A stretch of DNA of 64,000 nucleotides, taken from Cryobacterium aureum. Lineage in GTDB: Bacteria > Actinomycetota > Actinomycetes > Actinomycetales > Microbacteriaceae. The translations under genes and the position numbers were made by a program. Positions 17,188 through 25,116 of the stretch are shown piece after piece (the stretch's first letter is position 1; each line of letters opens with the position of its first letter). The notes below the pieces were generated by a model, which saw nothing but the letters and a program-made list of their open reading frames with translations, was not told where the DNA came from and ran no database searches. The stretch is from contig NZ_PPTG01000048.1 of NCBI RefSeq assembly GCF_002954245.1, positions 124,001-188,000 on the forward strand, read 5' to 3'.

Positions 17188-17721
17188 ATGAACGACGACA
17201 ACTTTCTCTCGGAACGCAAAACCCAAATGAGGAACTTCCTTGTCGCTGAAGCGCAAGGTTCGCTCCGTCAGAAGAAACATCCCGTGACTCGAAGAGGGCG
17301 CGCAAGCCGCTGGACTGCGCTGATCCTCCTGATCGCGGCCATCGGAACAGGCGGAACGGCGACGGCACTGAACTACGGGACCCTGTTCTACACGCCCTCG
17401 GCCACTCCTGGCGAAAAGGCCACACTCGGGCCGGTTCCGGATTGGCCTGTCAACGCAAACGGTCAAACGTTCGGTGTCCAAGGAAGCAGCGCGATCGCAC
17501 CCGACCTCATCCTCGTCCAAACCCTCGATATGCAGTCGGGCTACGTGTATTCCAAGGACCTTGAAGCCGCTGAAGGCTCGAACGTGAAGTCACCCGAGGA
17601 AGCGATCGAGTGGACGAATGCGCACGAAGGAACATACGTCGACATTTTGGCATACGCATCGGACGGCACCACAGTGATTGGCGTATTCCGGATCGGATCC
17701 GGCAGACCCTTCACCCCCTAA
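17188..17721 (+). CDS. Membrane-anchored protein paired with a sigma factor
   Basis: 177 residues: a basic N-terminal cytoplasmic segment of about 50 residues, one transmembrane helix (WTALILLIAAIGTGGTATALNYG) and an extracytoplasmic domain of about 100 residues ending GVFRIGSGRPF. Two bases separate it from the sigma gene, so the two are co-translated. The topology fits an anti-sigma factor or sensor, but no zinc-finger (ZAS) motif is present, so the role is inferred from position only. Its stop codon overlaps boundary palindrome copy 6. Confidence 0.72.
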   Translation: MNDDNFLSERKTQMRNFLVAEAQGSLRQKKHPVTRRGRASRWTALILLIAAIGTGGTATALNYGTLFYTPSATPGEKATLGPVPDWPVNANGQTFGVQGSSAIAPDLILVQTLDMQSGYVYSKDLEAAEGSNVKSPEEAIEWTNAHEGTYVDILAYASDGTTVIGVFRIGSGRPFTP

Positions 17722-17743
17722 CCACAGAGGAACCCCGTACGGG
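17720..17743 (-). repeat. 24-bp cassette-boundary palindrome, copy 6
   Basis: AACCAC, 12 bases with GAACC at offset 10, then an exact TACGGG half. The first bases are part of the TAA stop of the preceding gene. Confidence 0.68.
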
Positions 17744-17791
17744 ATCAGTTGAGCTCAAGAATTACCCTCGCATTTTGAGGCATCGCGTAAA

Positions 17792-18523
17792 TCAGCGGCC
17801 TGTAGGAGTGAACGTTTCTGGATAGTTGCCGAGCCATCCCCAATGTTTATTGGGCCAGCTCACTACGACTGCGCGGCCGACGACGCTACTGATGGGGACG
17901 AAGCCGCCTCCCGGCGAGCCGTTGAGATAGTGGAAAGCCGAGTCGGCTGAGTTATATCTGTTGTCGCCCATTACCCAAAGTTTTCCATCGGGCACGGTGA
18001 CCGTAAATGGACTCTTGGTCGCCTGGGATTGGCCGTCAGGAACCTGGATGTACGGCTCGTCGATGGGGACATCGTTGATGGTGAGATGTCCGGTCGATGT
18101 GCAACAGACCACGGTTTCCCCGGGAAGGCCGATAACTCTTTTGATGAGGTGGTCATTGTTGTCGCCGGTGCTCAGCCCCACAGCAGTGAGCGCGGCGTCT
18201 ATTGCACTCAGAAGATTCAGCGGCACGGGTTGCTGCGGTGGTAGCCAGTTTCCCGGGTCAGTGAAGACGACGACGTCGCCGTGTTCAATCGGTATCAGGT
18301 TAGGAACGAGTTCGTTCACGATAATTCGATCATTGATCAGGAGCGTGTTCTCCATCGAAGAAGAGGGGATGTAGAACGAACGAACGACAAACGTTTTGAG
18401 AAGGGCTGAGATCAGGACCGCGATGATCACGATGACGACGAGGTCCCGCACGAACTTCAAGGCAGGAGACCCCGCCCTCGTCCGCAGACGCGCACGACGT
18501 GTGGCGTTGTCGGCTGGCATCAT
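17792..18523 (-). CDS. lepB: Signal peptidase I
   Basis: 243 residues. An N-terminal membrane helix (LVVIVIIAVLISALL) precedes the catalytic Ser in IPSSSMENTL and the general-base Lys in LIKRVIGLPGE. The later boxes GKLWVMGDNRYNSADS and VVGRAVVVSWP complete the S26 pattern. It cleaves Sec/Tat signal peptides at the outer face of the membrane. Chromosomal lepB normally sits near rplS; a stand-alone copy between two boundary sites in an island is probably a second, accessory enzyme. Confidence 0.93.
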   Translation of the reverse strand: MMPADNATRRARLRTRAGSPALKFVRDLVVIVIIAVLISALLKTFVVRSFYIPSSSMENTLLINDRIIVNELVPNLIPIEHGDVVVFTDPGNWLPPQQPVPLNLLSAIDAALTAVGLSTGDNNDHLIKRVIGLPGETVVCCTSTGHLTINDVPIDEPYIQVPDGQSQATKSPFTVTVPDGKLWVMGDNRYNSADSAFHYLNGSPGGGFVPISSVVGRAVVVSWPNKHWGWLGNYPETFTPTGR

Positions 18524-18610
18524 TCCCCGATCCTAGGGCAGTCATTGAAGCTGAAATCGACCGGGCAATCCAAGTGGTCCCTCGAAAAAAATTCGCTCAG
18601 TTTCCCCATC

Positions 18611-18634
18611 ACCGTATGGGGAACCCTTTGTGGG
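18611..18634 (-). repeat. 24-bp cassette-boundary palindrome, copy 7
   Basis: ACCGTA, 12 bases with GAACC at offset 10, then TGTGGG followed by ACGCGT, as in copy 1. It is the last site in this orientation. Confidence 0.75.
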
Positions 18635-18724
18635 ACGCGTACGACTCTACGTTTCGGACTCACTTTTGGCGCAAACCCAGAATTGATGCTGGAGAGGAGC
18701 GGAGTTGTGGACTCTGCTGCCAGG

Positions 18725-18931
18725 TCAGCCTCGGTACAGGGCCGCCATGGCAGTGGCAACGTCCCGCAAAACAGCCCGCGCCTCCGGCGGACTCGTGACA
18801 CGGAGGTGGTCACCGAATTGCGACAGCTGACGCACGGACTCCACCTGGTCGTAGATCTCACCAGTATCGACGGATACCAGACAAAAGCTGTCATGTATTG
18901 ATGAAAGGCTTGGCGTAGCCGAGAACGTCAA
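18725..18931 (-). pseudogene. C-terminal remnant of a WYL-domain regulator
   Basis: 68-residue frame whose second half (LSQFGDHLRVTSPPEARAVLRDVATAMAALY) matches the C-terminal extension of WYL-domain transcription factors. The HTH and WYL domains are missing, so this is a fragment. The first 35 residues look unrelated and may be junction sequence. It lies 15 bases from the divergent glyoxalase gene. Confidence 0.5.
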
Positions 18932-18945
18932 CTAAGGAGATCCCC

Positions 18946-19311
18946 ATGGCAACACCAAACCTGTTCCTCATCTATGTCACCGATGTTGAGCGGTCCACCC
19001 GCTTCTACAGCGATCTCTTCGAGATGGAACCTGTCACCGTTACCCCTCGTTATGTCCCGTTCGAGGTGGCCCCGGGCGTGCTCTTCGCTCTATGGTCTGG
19101 CCGCGGCGATACCGTCACGACGGCGACGCCGCGAACCAGCGAGTTGGGACTCATGCTGCCCGGGTCAGCATCCGGAGTCGATGACTGCTTCGCGGCGTGG
19201 ACGGCCAAGGGGGCCATTGTTATCGAAGAGCCGCACGAAGACGTCTTCGGGCGCACATTCGTGGTCGCCGACCCGGATGGCAACCTCATTCGTGTCTCGC
19301 CGATCGACTGA
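18946..19311 (+). CDS. VOC family (glyoxalase/bleomycin resistance-like) protein
   Basis: 121 residues with the paired beta-alpha-beta-beta-beta modules of the vicinal oxygen chelate fold: LFLIYVTDVERSTRFYSDLF at the start and FGRTFVVADPDGNLIRVSPID at the end. Metal ligands typical of glyoxalase I are not all evident, so binding or resistance functions are as likely as glyoxalase activity. A GGAG site stands before the ATG. Confidence 0.9.
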   Translation: MATPNLFLIYVTDVERSTRFYSDLFEMEPVTVTPRYVPFEVAPGVLFALWSGRGDTVTTATPRTSELGLMLPGSASGVDDCFAAWTAKGAIVIEEPHEDVFGRTFVVADPDGNLIRVSPID

Positions 19312-19489
19312 AACGGAGTACACGGGCAGGCTCGATTCAGCATTTCTTCCCTTGGAAGGCTCGAAGAACGGACTACTCACCGGACCGGGCGCGGTTTCAA
19401 GCGTGAATAGTCACGATCCCAACTATCGGCATGCTGGGTGACAGACGGCGTCTGTTCCGGAGGTATGTCCCGGATCGGGAACGGCGGAT

Positions 19490-19630
19490 TCAACTGGTCG
19501 TCGCAACGATGGGCTTTTCTGGCTCTGACAGTAGTCGTTGCATGGCTTGAGCGGGTGTGCTGCCGCCGAGTGTTTTGCGGGGTCGATTGTTGAGTTCGGT
19601 AGCGACTTCGAGTAGCCGCTCGGGCGAATG
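19490..19630 (-). mobile_element. IS30-family transposase 3' remnant
   Basis: The 46 codons ending at 19490 (SPERLLEVATELNNRPRKTL, TPAQAMQRLL) match the C-terminus of IS30-family transposases. The following bases to about 19479 (TTCAACTGGTCG) look like an IS30-type terminal inverted repeat. The rest of the element is gone. Confidence 0.75.
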
Positions 19631-20215
19631 GACGGATAAGACGGCAACGATTTGCTCATGCCGGGTGATGATGGCCTCGAGCGCCTCGCTATTGCGCAGG
19701 AACAGGCCATCGACGGCCGCGTGATAGAGCGGCGTGGGTGGTTGATGCATGACGAGCACGGCACGCTTGTCTCCAATTAAGGCTTCGAGTTGGTGCGCCA
19801 ACCACGCAAGGATCGAATCCGTGACCTGGCCATGGCCGTGGCCGGGTACGGTGACATCCAGCAGGATAATGACGAGCTGTCCAAGCCGATGGAGTTGGTG
19901 TACCGGCCCCGGAATCGACGGAGAAAGTCCAAAACGGGACGCAAACGCGACACGGTCGTCCGTGTTCCCCGGGCAGCAAAACACCGGAACGTTCATTGAC
20001 AGCGCAGCCAGCAGGGACTCGAGGTGTTGAGCGGCCAACACCGTCTGATCGGCCGCAGGAAGGCTGCCCGCGCTCTGAGTCAGGTCGCCGCTCACGATGA
20101 CAACGTCGGGCCGAACAGCGAGCCCTCTCAGATGATCGGTAACCTGGGTTAATCGGCTGAGGGCCTCGGGGCTTCCATCGAGGTGCGGGTCCGACAAGTG
20201 CGCGATGACTACCAA
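19490..20215 (-). CDS. Metallophosphoesterase fused to an IS30 transposase tail (chimeric ORF)
   Basis: 241-residue frame. Residues 1 to about 195 are a CpdA-like metallophosphoesterase: AHLSDPHLDG (metal ligands), VIVSGDLTQ, CCPGNTDDR and LVMHQPPTP. The final metal-ligand segment (GHxH) expected in the family is lost. From residue 196 the frame continues as 46 residues of IS30 transposase. The start is probably TTG. Loss of the GHxH box suggests the enzyme is inactive or altered; it may equally be a pseudogene. Confidence 0.7.
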   Translation of the reverse strand: MVVIAHLSDPHLDGSPEALSRLTQVTDHLRGLAVRPDVVIVSGDLTQSAGSLPAADQTVLAAQHLESLLAALSMNVPVFCCPGNTDDRVAFASRFGLSPSIPGPVHQLHRLGQLVIILLDVTVPGHGHGQVTDSILAWLAHQLEALIGDKRAVLVMHQPPTPLYHAAVDGLFLRNSEALEAIITRHEQIVAVLSVHSPERLLEVATELNNRPRKTLGGSTPAQAMQRLLSEPEKPIVATTS

Positions 20216-20270
20216 TTGTTAGCTCCGATTCACTCTCGACGGTCTCGATCGTCCCATCGGCTTTCTGAGC

Positions 20271-20672
20271 CTACCGAGCCTCTACCGAACAGTATGGAGC
20301 TATCCTGGTGGCCTGCGACCAGACGACCATCCAATGGCGATCCTGATACTCGTAAACATCCGTGTGCCAAGCGCAGATTTCAAGCTCATCGGCGGTGCCG
20401 ACGCTAAGAACTATTCGTGCGATGTACTTCAGAATCGTCAGGTTTCCTGACGATCTGACGGAGATTTCTGTTTCGGGCTCGAATACGAGGTACTCGAGTC
20501 GCTTCGATTCCACGTCGCTGAGATAGGACGATTTTGTCCGTGTGGACCCGTTGGGCGTCACAAGTTGGTAATCGGGTGCATGGAGGCGCTCCGCAACGAC
20601 CATGTCGCGTTCGACGAGCGCGCGAAGTCTCTCTCGCTCGATATTCACCACTGTCGCAGGATCAATTTTCAT
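20271..20672 (-). CDS. NTF2-like/DUF4440 family protein
   Basis: 133 residues with the cone-shaped NTF2-like pattern: ERERLRALVERDMVVAERLHAPDYQLVTPNGSTRTKSSYL, then strands LEYLVFEP, GNLTILKYIARI and HWMVVWSQAT. The family includes steroid isomerase-like and unknown proteins. ATG 20670-20672 lies seven bases from a 62-base hairpin that, read on the same strand, ends GTTAGAC just before the start, which is the arrangement of an integron cassette. Confidence 0.82.
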   Translation of the reverse strand: MKIDPATVVNIERERLRALVERDMVVAERLHAPDYQLVTPNGSTRTKSSYLSDVESKRLEYLVFEPETEISVRSSGNLTILKYIARIVLSVGTADELEICAWHTDVYEYQDRHWMVVWSQATRIAPYCSVEAR

Positions 20673-20678
20673 ATGCCC

Positions 20679-20740
20679 TGTCTAACAGCAGCGGCCGTCG
20701 CCGGCCTGTACCGAGGGGACCAAGCCGCAGCTGCTAGACA
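20679..20740 (-). repeat. attC-like 62-base hairpin
   Basis: TGTCTAACAGCAGCGG (20679-20694) and CCGCAGCTGCTAGACA (20725-20740) pair at 14 of 16 positions. On the minus strand the 3' edge is GTTAGAC, matching the integron core site GTTRRRY, and the 5' edge is GTCTAGC, one change from RYYYAAC. The DUF4440 start codon follows directly. Confidence 0.5.
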
Positions 20741-20968
20741 TACTCGGCGTCGTTTAGCGTTTCTCTACGGGCGGTCTTCGAATCTCGCTTCGTTTGGGCT
20801 GCAAGCCATTCGGCGAAGCATGGTCCGAGCTGTTCGACGTCGGAGTTCGGCACCAATCGCCATCACGGATGGCGCGCCGCGTGGCGCCGGGAATCGGCAG
20901 GGCACCTGCACGATGCCGTTGCATATAAAGGGCTTACCAGCCGGGTCCCGGCTTGGAAGCGTAGCCGC

Positions 20969-21382
20969 TCAAGTCTCGCGTCGAAGGACAATGATTCCCA
21001 CATAGGCGAGCAGTGCCGTCCCGAACGTTCCGAGGAGACCAGCGAGGAATGCCGCATCAACGCTGAACCCTCCGCTGAAGCTGATAACGACGTACCCGAC
21101 AACCGATAGCAGCACGAGGGCGACATAGGACACTCGGACGAGCCAACCCGCCGGTAAGCGAACGACGGACATGAGAATCATCGCCGCCAACGGTGCAAAC
21201 ATCATCCCGCCGAAAAGCAGAGCCGGCGCCACCCGCACATCGCGGCCAGAGCAGGGACCCATGAGGTTACACGCCGTGGGGAATCCTTGCGCCATCCAGA
21301 ATACGAGCCAAGTAACGACCACAATGGCCACCGCGGGAAGCACTAATCCGAGGCGACTTTTCAACCGAATATGGGAAGCCAT
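20969..21382 (-). CDS. Four-helix membrane protein, unknown function
   Basis: 137 residues with about four hydrophobic segments: LVLPAVAIVVVTWLVFWMAQG, APALLFGGMMFAPLAAMILMSV, VSYVALVLLSVVGYVVISF and LAGLLGTFGTALLAYVGIIVL. After helix 1 comes a CNLMGPC loop. The WMAQ...C...C...APxxxxxGxxFA pattern recurs in the 21648-21986 protein, so the two are probably distant paralogues. No known family recognised. Confidence 0.65.
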   Translation of the reverse strand: MASHIRLKSRLGLVLPAVAIVVVTWLVFWMAQGFPTACNLMGPCSGRDVRVAPALLFGGMMFAPLAAMILMSVVRLPAGWLVRVSYVALVLLSVVGYVVISFSGGFSVDAAFLAGLLGTFGTALLAYVGIIVLRRET

Positions 21383-21588
21383 GAAACGAGTGTGGCATTT
21401 CGGCGCGCAGAATGAAGCACTGCAAAGGCGTATGATGACAACTCGTTACCGCTCAGGCCGGGCCGCCAAATCGAAGGGTCCAAGGGCGTTTCTAAACAAG
21501 GCGGACGATCGCCAAGCTCGGGGACCTCCAGCGCCACGAGCGGAGCAATCGTGGTGCGGCGGCTCAACATTGCTAGAAGACTCGGCGT

Positions 21589-21612
21589 CCCGTAGAGGGT
21601 TCGGTTTGCGGG
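21589..21612 (+). repeat. 24-bp cassette-boundary palindrome, copy 8 (reversed orientation)
   Basis: CCCGTA, GAGGGTTCGGTT, TGCGGG, followed by CGCG. This is the first clear copy with GGTTC on the plus strand, opposite to copies 1-7. It lies just beyond the 3' end of the minus-strand gene 21648-21986. Confidence 0.78.
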
Positions 21613-21647
21613 CGCGAGGTGTTGCGGTCTGGCCGAGCAGGCTGGAA

Positions 21648-21986
21648 TCAGGACTGCGGTATCACGAAGTGCGCAACGACGGTCAAGACCAGGATGATCG
21701 GAACGGCAAACACTGTCCGTCGCGACTGTCCGCCCAGACACCGGTTTGATCTGGGTCGGAGCAGCAGCCCAACGAATACGGTCGCCAGCAGCGCGAACAG
21801 GATTCCTGCGCTGATCAGCGACGCACGGACGGGCAACAACTGTGGCGGGCACACCGCCGGAAGACTGGCCGCGCAAGCCCAACTGGGAAGGACCGGCTGC
21901 GCCATCCAGAGTATGAGTAATCCCAGGAGGACGGTCCCCACTGCGACGGCGGGGGAGCGCGTAGCGCCGACGGTCTGGATGGGCAT
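21648..21986 (-). CDS. Small membrane protein, unknown function
   Basis: 112 residues with three hydrophobic segments (VAVGTVLLGLLILWMAQP, ASLISAGILFALLATVFVGLLL, VFAVPIILVLTVVAHFVI) and a CAASLPAVC loop after the first. It resembles the 20969-21382 protein in the WMAQ and two-cysteine pattern. It is the only gene between boundary copies 8 and 9. Function cannot be inferred. Confidence 0.6.
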   Translation of the reverse strand: MPIQTVGATRSPAVAVGTVLLGLLILWMAQPVLPSWACAASLPAVCPPQLLPVRASLISAGILFALLATVFVGLLLRPRSNRCLGGQSRRTVFAVPIILVLTVVAHFVIPQS

Positions 21987-22063
21987 AGATCCAGACTATC
22001 GATCAAGCACTACTGCGGCGCGACGGCTGCCGCGCTTGATTCTTCGCGATAGCGTGAATCAGT

Positions 22064-22087
22064 CCCGTAGGGGGTTCCCGTTGCGGG
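22064..22087 (+). repeat. 24-bp cassette-boundary palindrome, copy 9
   Basis: CCCGTA, GGGGGTTCCCGT, TGCGGG, then CGACTTGC. The longer context holds a second perfect inverted repeat, GCGCCCGT (22131-22138) and ACGGGCGC (22153-22160), followed by TTGC, so the full element here may span about 100 bp. Confidence 0.8.
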
Positions 22088-22223
22088 CGACTTGCTCAGC
22101 GAATCGACTTGAGCGGAATCACGCTTCAACGCGCCCGTTGGTCGTCCGGCCTACGGGCGCTTGCTAGACGGTCGGGAGATGCCGCCGTCCACACGGAATA
22201 CGGCGCCGGTGATCCGGCTGGTG

Positions 22224-23060
22224 TCAGTTAGATGGCGGGGTAGGAGTCAGTCTGGTCTCGGAGTCCCTGACCGCTGTCGCAGGGCGTGAATACGGCGCCA
22301 CCGCAGGTGGTGTCTGCCCGGTTTTGGGGGGCCACCTGAACCGGGCGTGTGCTGCGCGCCGGGCGAGGGGCCGCAGTACGACAAGCCCGTAGATCACGAA
22401 TATCACACACGTGACGGCCACGACGAGATCGCCGTAAGAAGTGCGCGCGAGGATCGACGTGAAATCAGCGAGTCCGTGAATGACTATCAGCGGCCAGATC
22501 CACGAGAAGCGGTATTGAAACGCGGCGAGAGCGAAGCCGTAGGTCGCTGACGCGAGCACGTTCGTCAGGACGTCGTACGTTCCCCTGTCCGTGGTAGCGA
22601 AGGCGGACAGGTGTTGCAACCCGAATAGCGCTGCTGTTACCGCGACGGCAGGAATGGCGGTGAAGCTTCGGCTCAACCGGCCAAGCACGACTCCCCGGCT
22701 AATGAGTTCCTCATTGAATCCGACCAAGAGGAGCGTGAGAGTCCAGAGCCCGAAACCTGGTGGCTGATCCGTGAGACCGTTCGGCACTACCCGGAACACC
22801 GCCTCGCCAAACGGGACTACGAGGAGAAGCAGCGAAGAACGCCCACGCCAGAGCGTCAGGAACCCGACACTTTTCCACAGTTTCAGATACGTGACGAGCG
22901 CAACGGCGTAGACGGCACACATCACATTGACGAAGAGGCCCAAGTACCAGCCGGTGACGCCCACAAGCGGCGCCAACCACAGTCCGAACAAGATGACAGC
23001 AAAGCGAGCCACGTGCACGATCAAACCGAACAAAACGTCCCGTATTTGTAGTCCAGCCAC
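22224..23060 (-). CDS. CPBP family intramembrane glutamic endopeptidase
   Basis: 278 residues and about eight membrane segments. The CAAX protease/bacteriocin-processing motifs are NEELISRGVVLGRL (EExxxR), FGLQHLSAF (FxxxH) and HGLADF (HxxxD/N). Members cleave prenylated proteins or protect against bacteriocins; the bacterial substrate is usually unknown. It is the only gene between boundary copies 9 and 10. Confidence 0.92.
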   Translation of the reverse strand: MAGLQIRDVLFGLIVHVARFAVILFGLWLAPLVGVTGWYLGLFVNVMCAVYAVALVTYLKLWKSVGFLTLWRGRSSLLLLVVPFGEAVFRVVPNGLTDQPPGFGLWTLTLLLVGFNEELISRGVVLGRLSRSFTAIPAVAVTAALFGLQHLSAFATTDRGTYDVLTNVLASATYGFALAAFQYRFSWIWPLIVIHGLADFTSILARTSYGDLVVAVTCVIFVIYGLVVLRPLARRAAHARFRWPPKTGQTPPAVAPYSRPATAVRDSETRLTPTPPSN

Positions 23061-23361
23061 ACAAGGACTCTATCCTCCTCACGGAAACGGTCAACAGAGT
23101 GCGCGCGAAACGGTCCATCGTCGAAAAGAGCTGCTGCCTGTTCAGGGCACAGCGGGCGTATTTCGCAATACGCTCAACATATGGACTCTCGAAGGCGGGG
23201 GAGGACCAGACGCGCCGACCGCTTGCAAGGGCCCTGTGATTTTTTTCGCATCAAAACTTCGCTATTGGGAGTCCCCTCGTCGGCGACGAGGACGAGTTTG
23301 CTGAACACCGCCGACGGGGGTACCAAAGTCGGCGTCCGAAGGCAGACCCGCAGAATTCTTA

Positions 23362-23384
23362 GCCGTAAGAGGTTCGTCTACGGG
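23362..23384 (+). repeat. 24-bp-type boundary palindrome, copy 10
   Basis: GCCGTA, 11 bases with GGTTC, then TACGGG followed by CG. One base shorter than the standard spacing. It sits in the 430-bp divergent gap 23061-23491, in which nothing else is seen. Confidence 0.68.
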
Positions 23385-23491
23385 CGTTTGATTGGTTGCT
23401 GTAGCGGCCCGTACGCCATGATCGGCTTGGGGCGTCGTCCTGCCCTATCTGTATTTGCGGTTCGCTAAAACGCTCGATCATTGGGGATGAC

Positions 23492-24040
23492 ATGGAAGTT
23501 TCACAAGCCGAGGCCGATGTGCGTCGCATCTATCGTGCTGGATTCCTCGGACCTTTGGTGTCCGCGGTCATCTGGGCGGTCGCCAGCGCGGTCTTCACCT
23601 GGGGCTCCGTCACTGCTGGCATGGCTGCGCTCTTCTTCGGCGGCATGCTGATCTTCCCACTGGGCACTCTCCTCATGAAGATGCTGGGCGGCCCAATCGC
23701 GTTACCGAAGGGGCATCCATCAGCGGCATTGGCTATGCAGTGCGCGTTCACAGTGCCCCTCGGCATGCTGATTGCAATCGCTCTCGGCATGTACGAGCCC
23801 GTTTTCTTCTTCCCCTCAGCGCTCATCATCGTTGGAGCGCACTATCTCGTCTTCATCTCGCTCTACGGAATGCGCATATTCGCGGTTCTGGCCGGGGTCC
23901 TGATTTTGCTGGGAGTGAGCGCGTTATTCGTGGCACCAGAACTTGGAGGTATAAGCGGATGGCTGGGCGCCGCCGTCTTCCTGCTTTTTGGGGTGCTGTT
24001 GTTTCGCGCCCAAGAGGACGCACACGCAATCGTCTCGTAG
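23492..24040 (+). CDS. DUF7010-like integral membrane protein
   Basis: 182 residues with five to six transmembrane helices. The N-terminus EVSQAEADVRRIYRAGFLGPLVSAVIWAVA and the GHPSAALAMQCAFTVPLGMLI segment match a family of uncharacterised membrane proteins I know as DUF7010. The stop codon TAG (24038-24040) is formed by boundary palindrome copy 11, so gene and site abut with no spacer. Confidence 0.8.
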   Translation: MEVSQAEADVRRIYRAGFLGPLVSAVIWAVASAVFTWGSVTAGMAALFFGGMLIFPLGTLLMKMLGGPIALPKGHPSAALAMQCAFTVPLGMLIAIALGMYEPVFFFPSALIIVGAHYLVFISLYGMRIFAVLAGVLILLGVSALFVAPELGGISGWLGAAVFLLFGVLLFRAQEDAHAIVS

Positions 24041-24057
24041 GGGGTTCCTCCACAGCA
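24034..24057 (+). repeat. 24-bp cassette-boundary palindrome, copy 11
   Basis: CTCGTA, GGGGGTTCCTCC, then ACAGCA. The left half and core are conserved; the right half is not. It overlaps the stop of the preceding gene. Confidence 0.62.
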
Positions 24058-25116
24058 ACAGCAGTGTGTCGCGTAGTGCGATCCATTTTTCAGAGACTTC
24101 GGGGGTCCCTCTGGTGGTTCGATGCATTCGGACGGTCATCGCGCCGATGGTCGATCCATTCATTTGGACGCCCGCACAACGTTCCTTACTGACGCGGAGC
24201 TTTAGCCGTCAGCGGTGAAGGATACAACGACGCGGATCAAACATCGCCTGCGCTGCAGTCTGCCTCATCATTACGATGGTCCACACCTTTAGGGGGCAAA
24301 ACTTCCCCGCTCACTGCATATGGTTAGCGTCCGAGCAACGCACCGATTCCAAGCCGGAGGCTCAGGTCGCCAGTAAAGGAGCGCCTGTCGTCACGGTTCG
24401 ATTCGCTTTGTAGTTCGAGCCCGACTCCAACGTTGACGCCCGTTCCAGCGGTGAAACGAGAGTTGTCCCTGTTCTGCCTGGAGGTATGCGAGTCCGACAC
24501 CACCGCACCCTGTGCCTGCGTTTCGATTGTCGCCGTCGATGACGGTTGCGATTTGGGTGCAGATGAGGAAGTTTATGATGTGGCGGCTGTCGCGCCCAGC
24601 TGAGTGCCCGCCGAGTTGGTATCTCGGTTCGAAGAATTCGTTGCGGAAATCGGACGAATCTTGTTAGTTAGAGGGCCTTTGGTACTACGAGGTAACGGAG
24701 ACGGCGCTCGTAGCGGCAATCACCTTTTCGAGGTCGATGTCATTGCGGACCCTGCGACGCCCATTGCCAGCGCGACATCATCAATATCCGCGATGCCAAG
24801 GCAAACTTTTTATACGTGTCCACGAACGCGAACCTCTTTTCGAATTTTAGTCCGGAAGCCTCCCGAACCGGATGCGGGGGTGTCGAAGAGATTTGCTTGT
24901 ATTTCAGGTTTTTCTCCTGTGGGATCAGTCGTGTGTGTTGGCAGAGTTGTGTGCACCTGCCGAAGTGAACTTCCTGACTTATGACCAGCTGCCTACGGAT
25001 TTGGATCCGACCCTTCAGGCCATCAAACCGACAAGAGTCCCTCTGACTAGAGTGGGGAGGCCGTATCATTTTCGGATACACGAGTAAATCGTTCGGGGCC
25101 AAGCCAGGGAGCACCA
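24041..25116. other. Gene-poor stretch of about 1.1 kb
   Basis: Apart from the minus-strand remnant at 24324-24601, no coding sequence is convincing on either strand. Base composition drops in GC around 24780-24880, unlike neighbouring genes, suggesting a piece of different origin. Confidence 0.5.
24324..24601 (-). pseudogene. Frameshifted remnant of an unidentified protein
   Basis: Two minus-strand frames join around 24466-24480. The first reads HIINFLICTQIATVIDG and GTGCGGVGLAYLQ; the second reads NRDNSRFTAGTGVNVGVGL, SLRLGIGALLGR and a stop (24324-24326). The regular glycine and hydrophobic pattern looks like real protein rather than noise, but I do not recognise the family. A one-base shift breaks it. 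Confidence 0.4.

Noticed and set aside
20748..20773. Possible degenerate boundary site (CTCTACGGGCGG context)
   Set aside because: The right half TACGGG matches but the core GGTTC is GTTTC and the spacing is off by two.
24604..24984. 126-residue plus-strand frame
   Set aside because: Composition is not protein-like after residue 40, there is no ribosome-binding site, and it lies across a GC drop.
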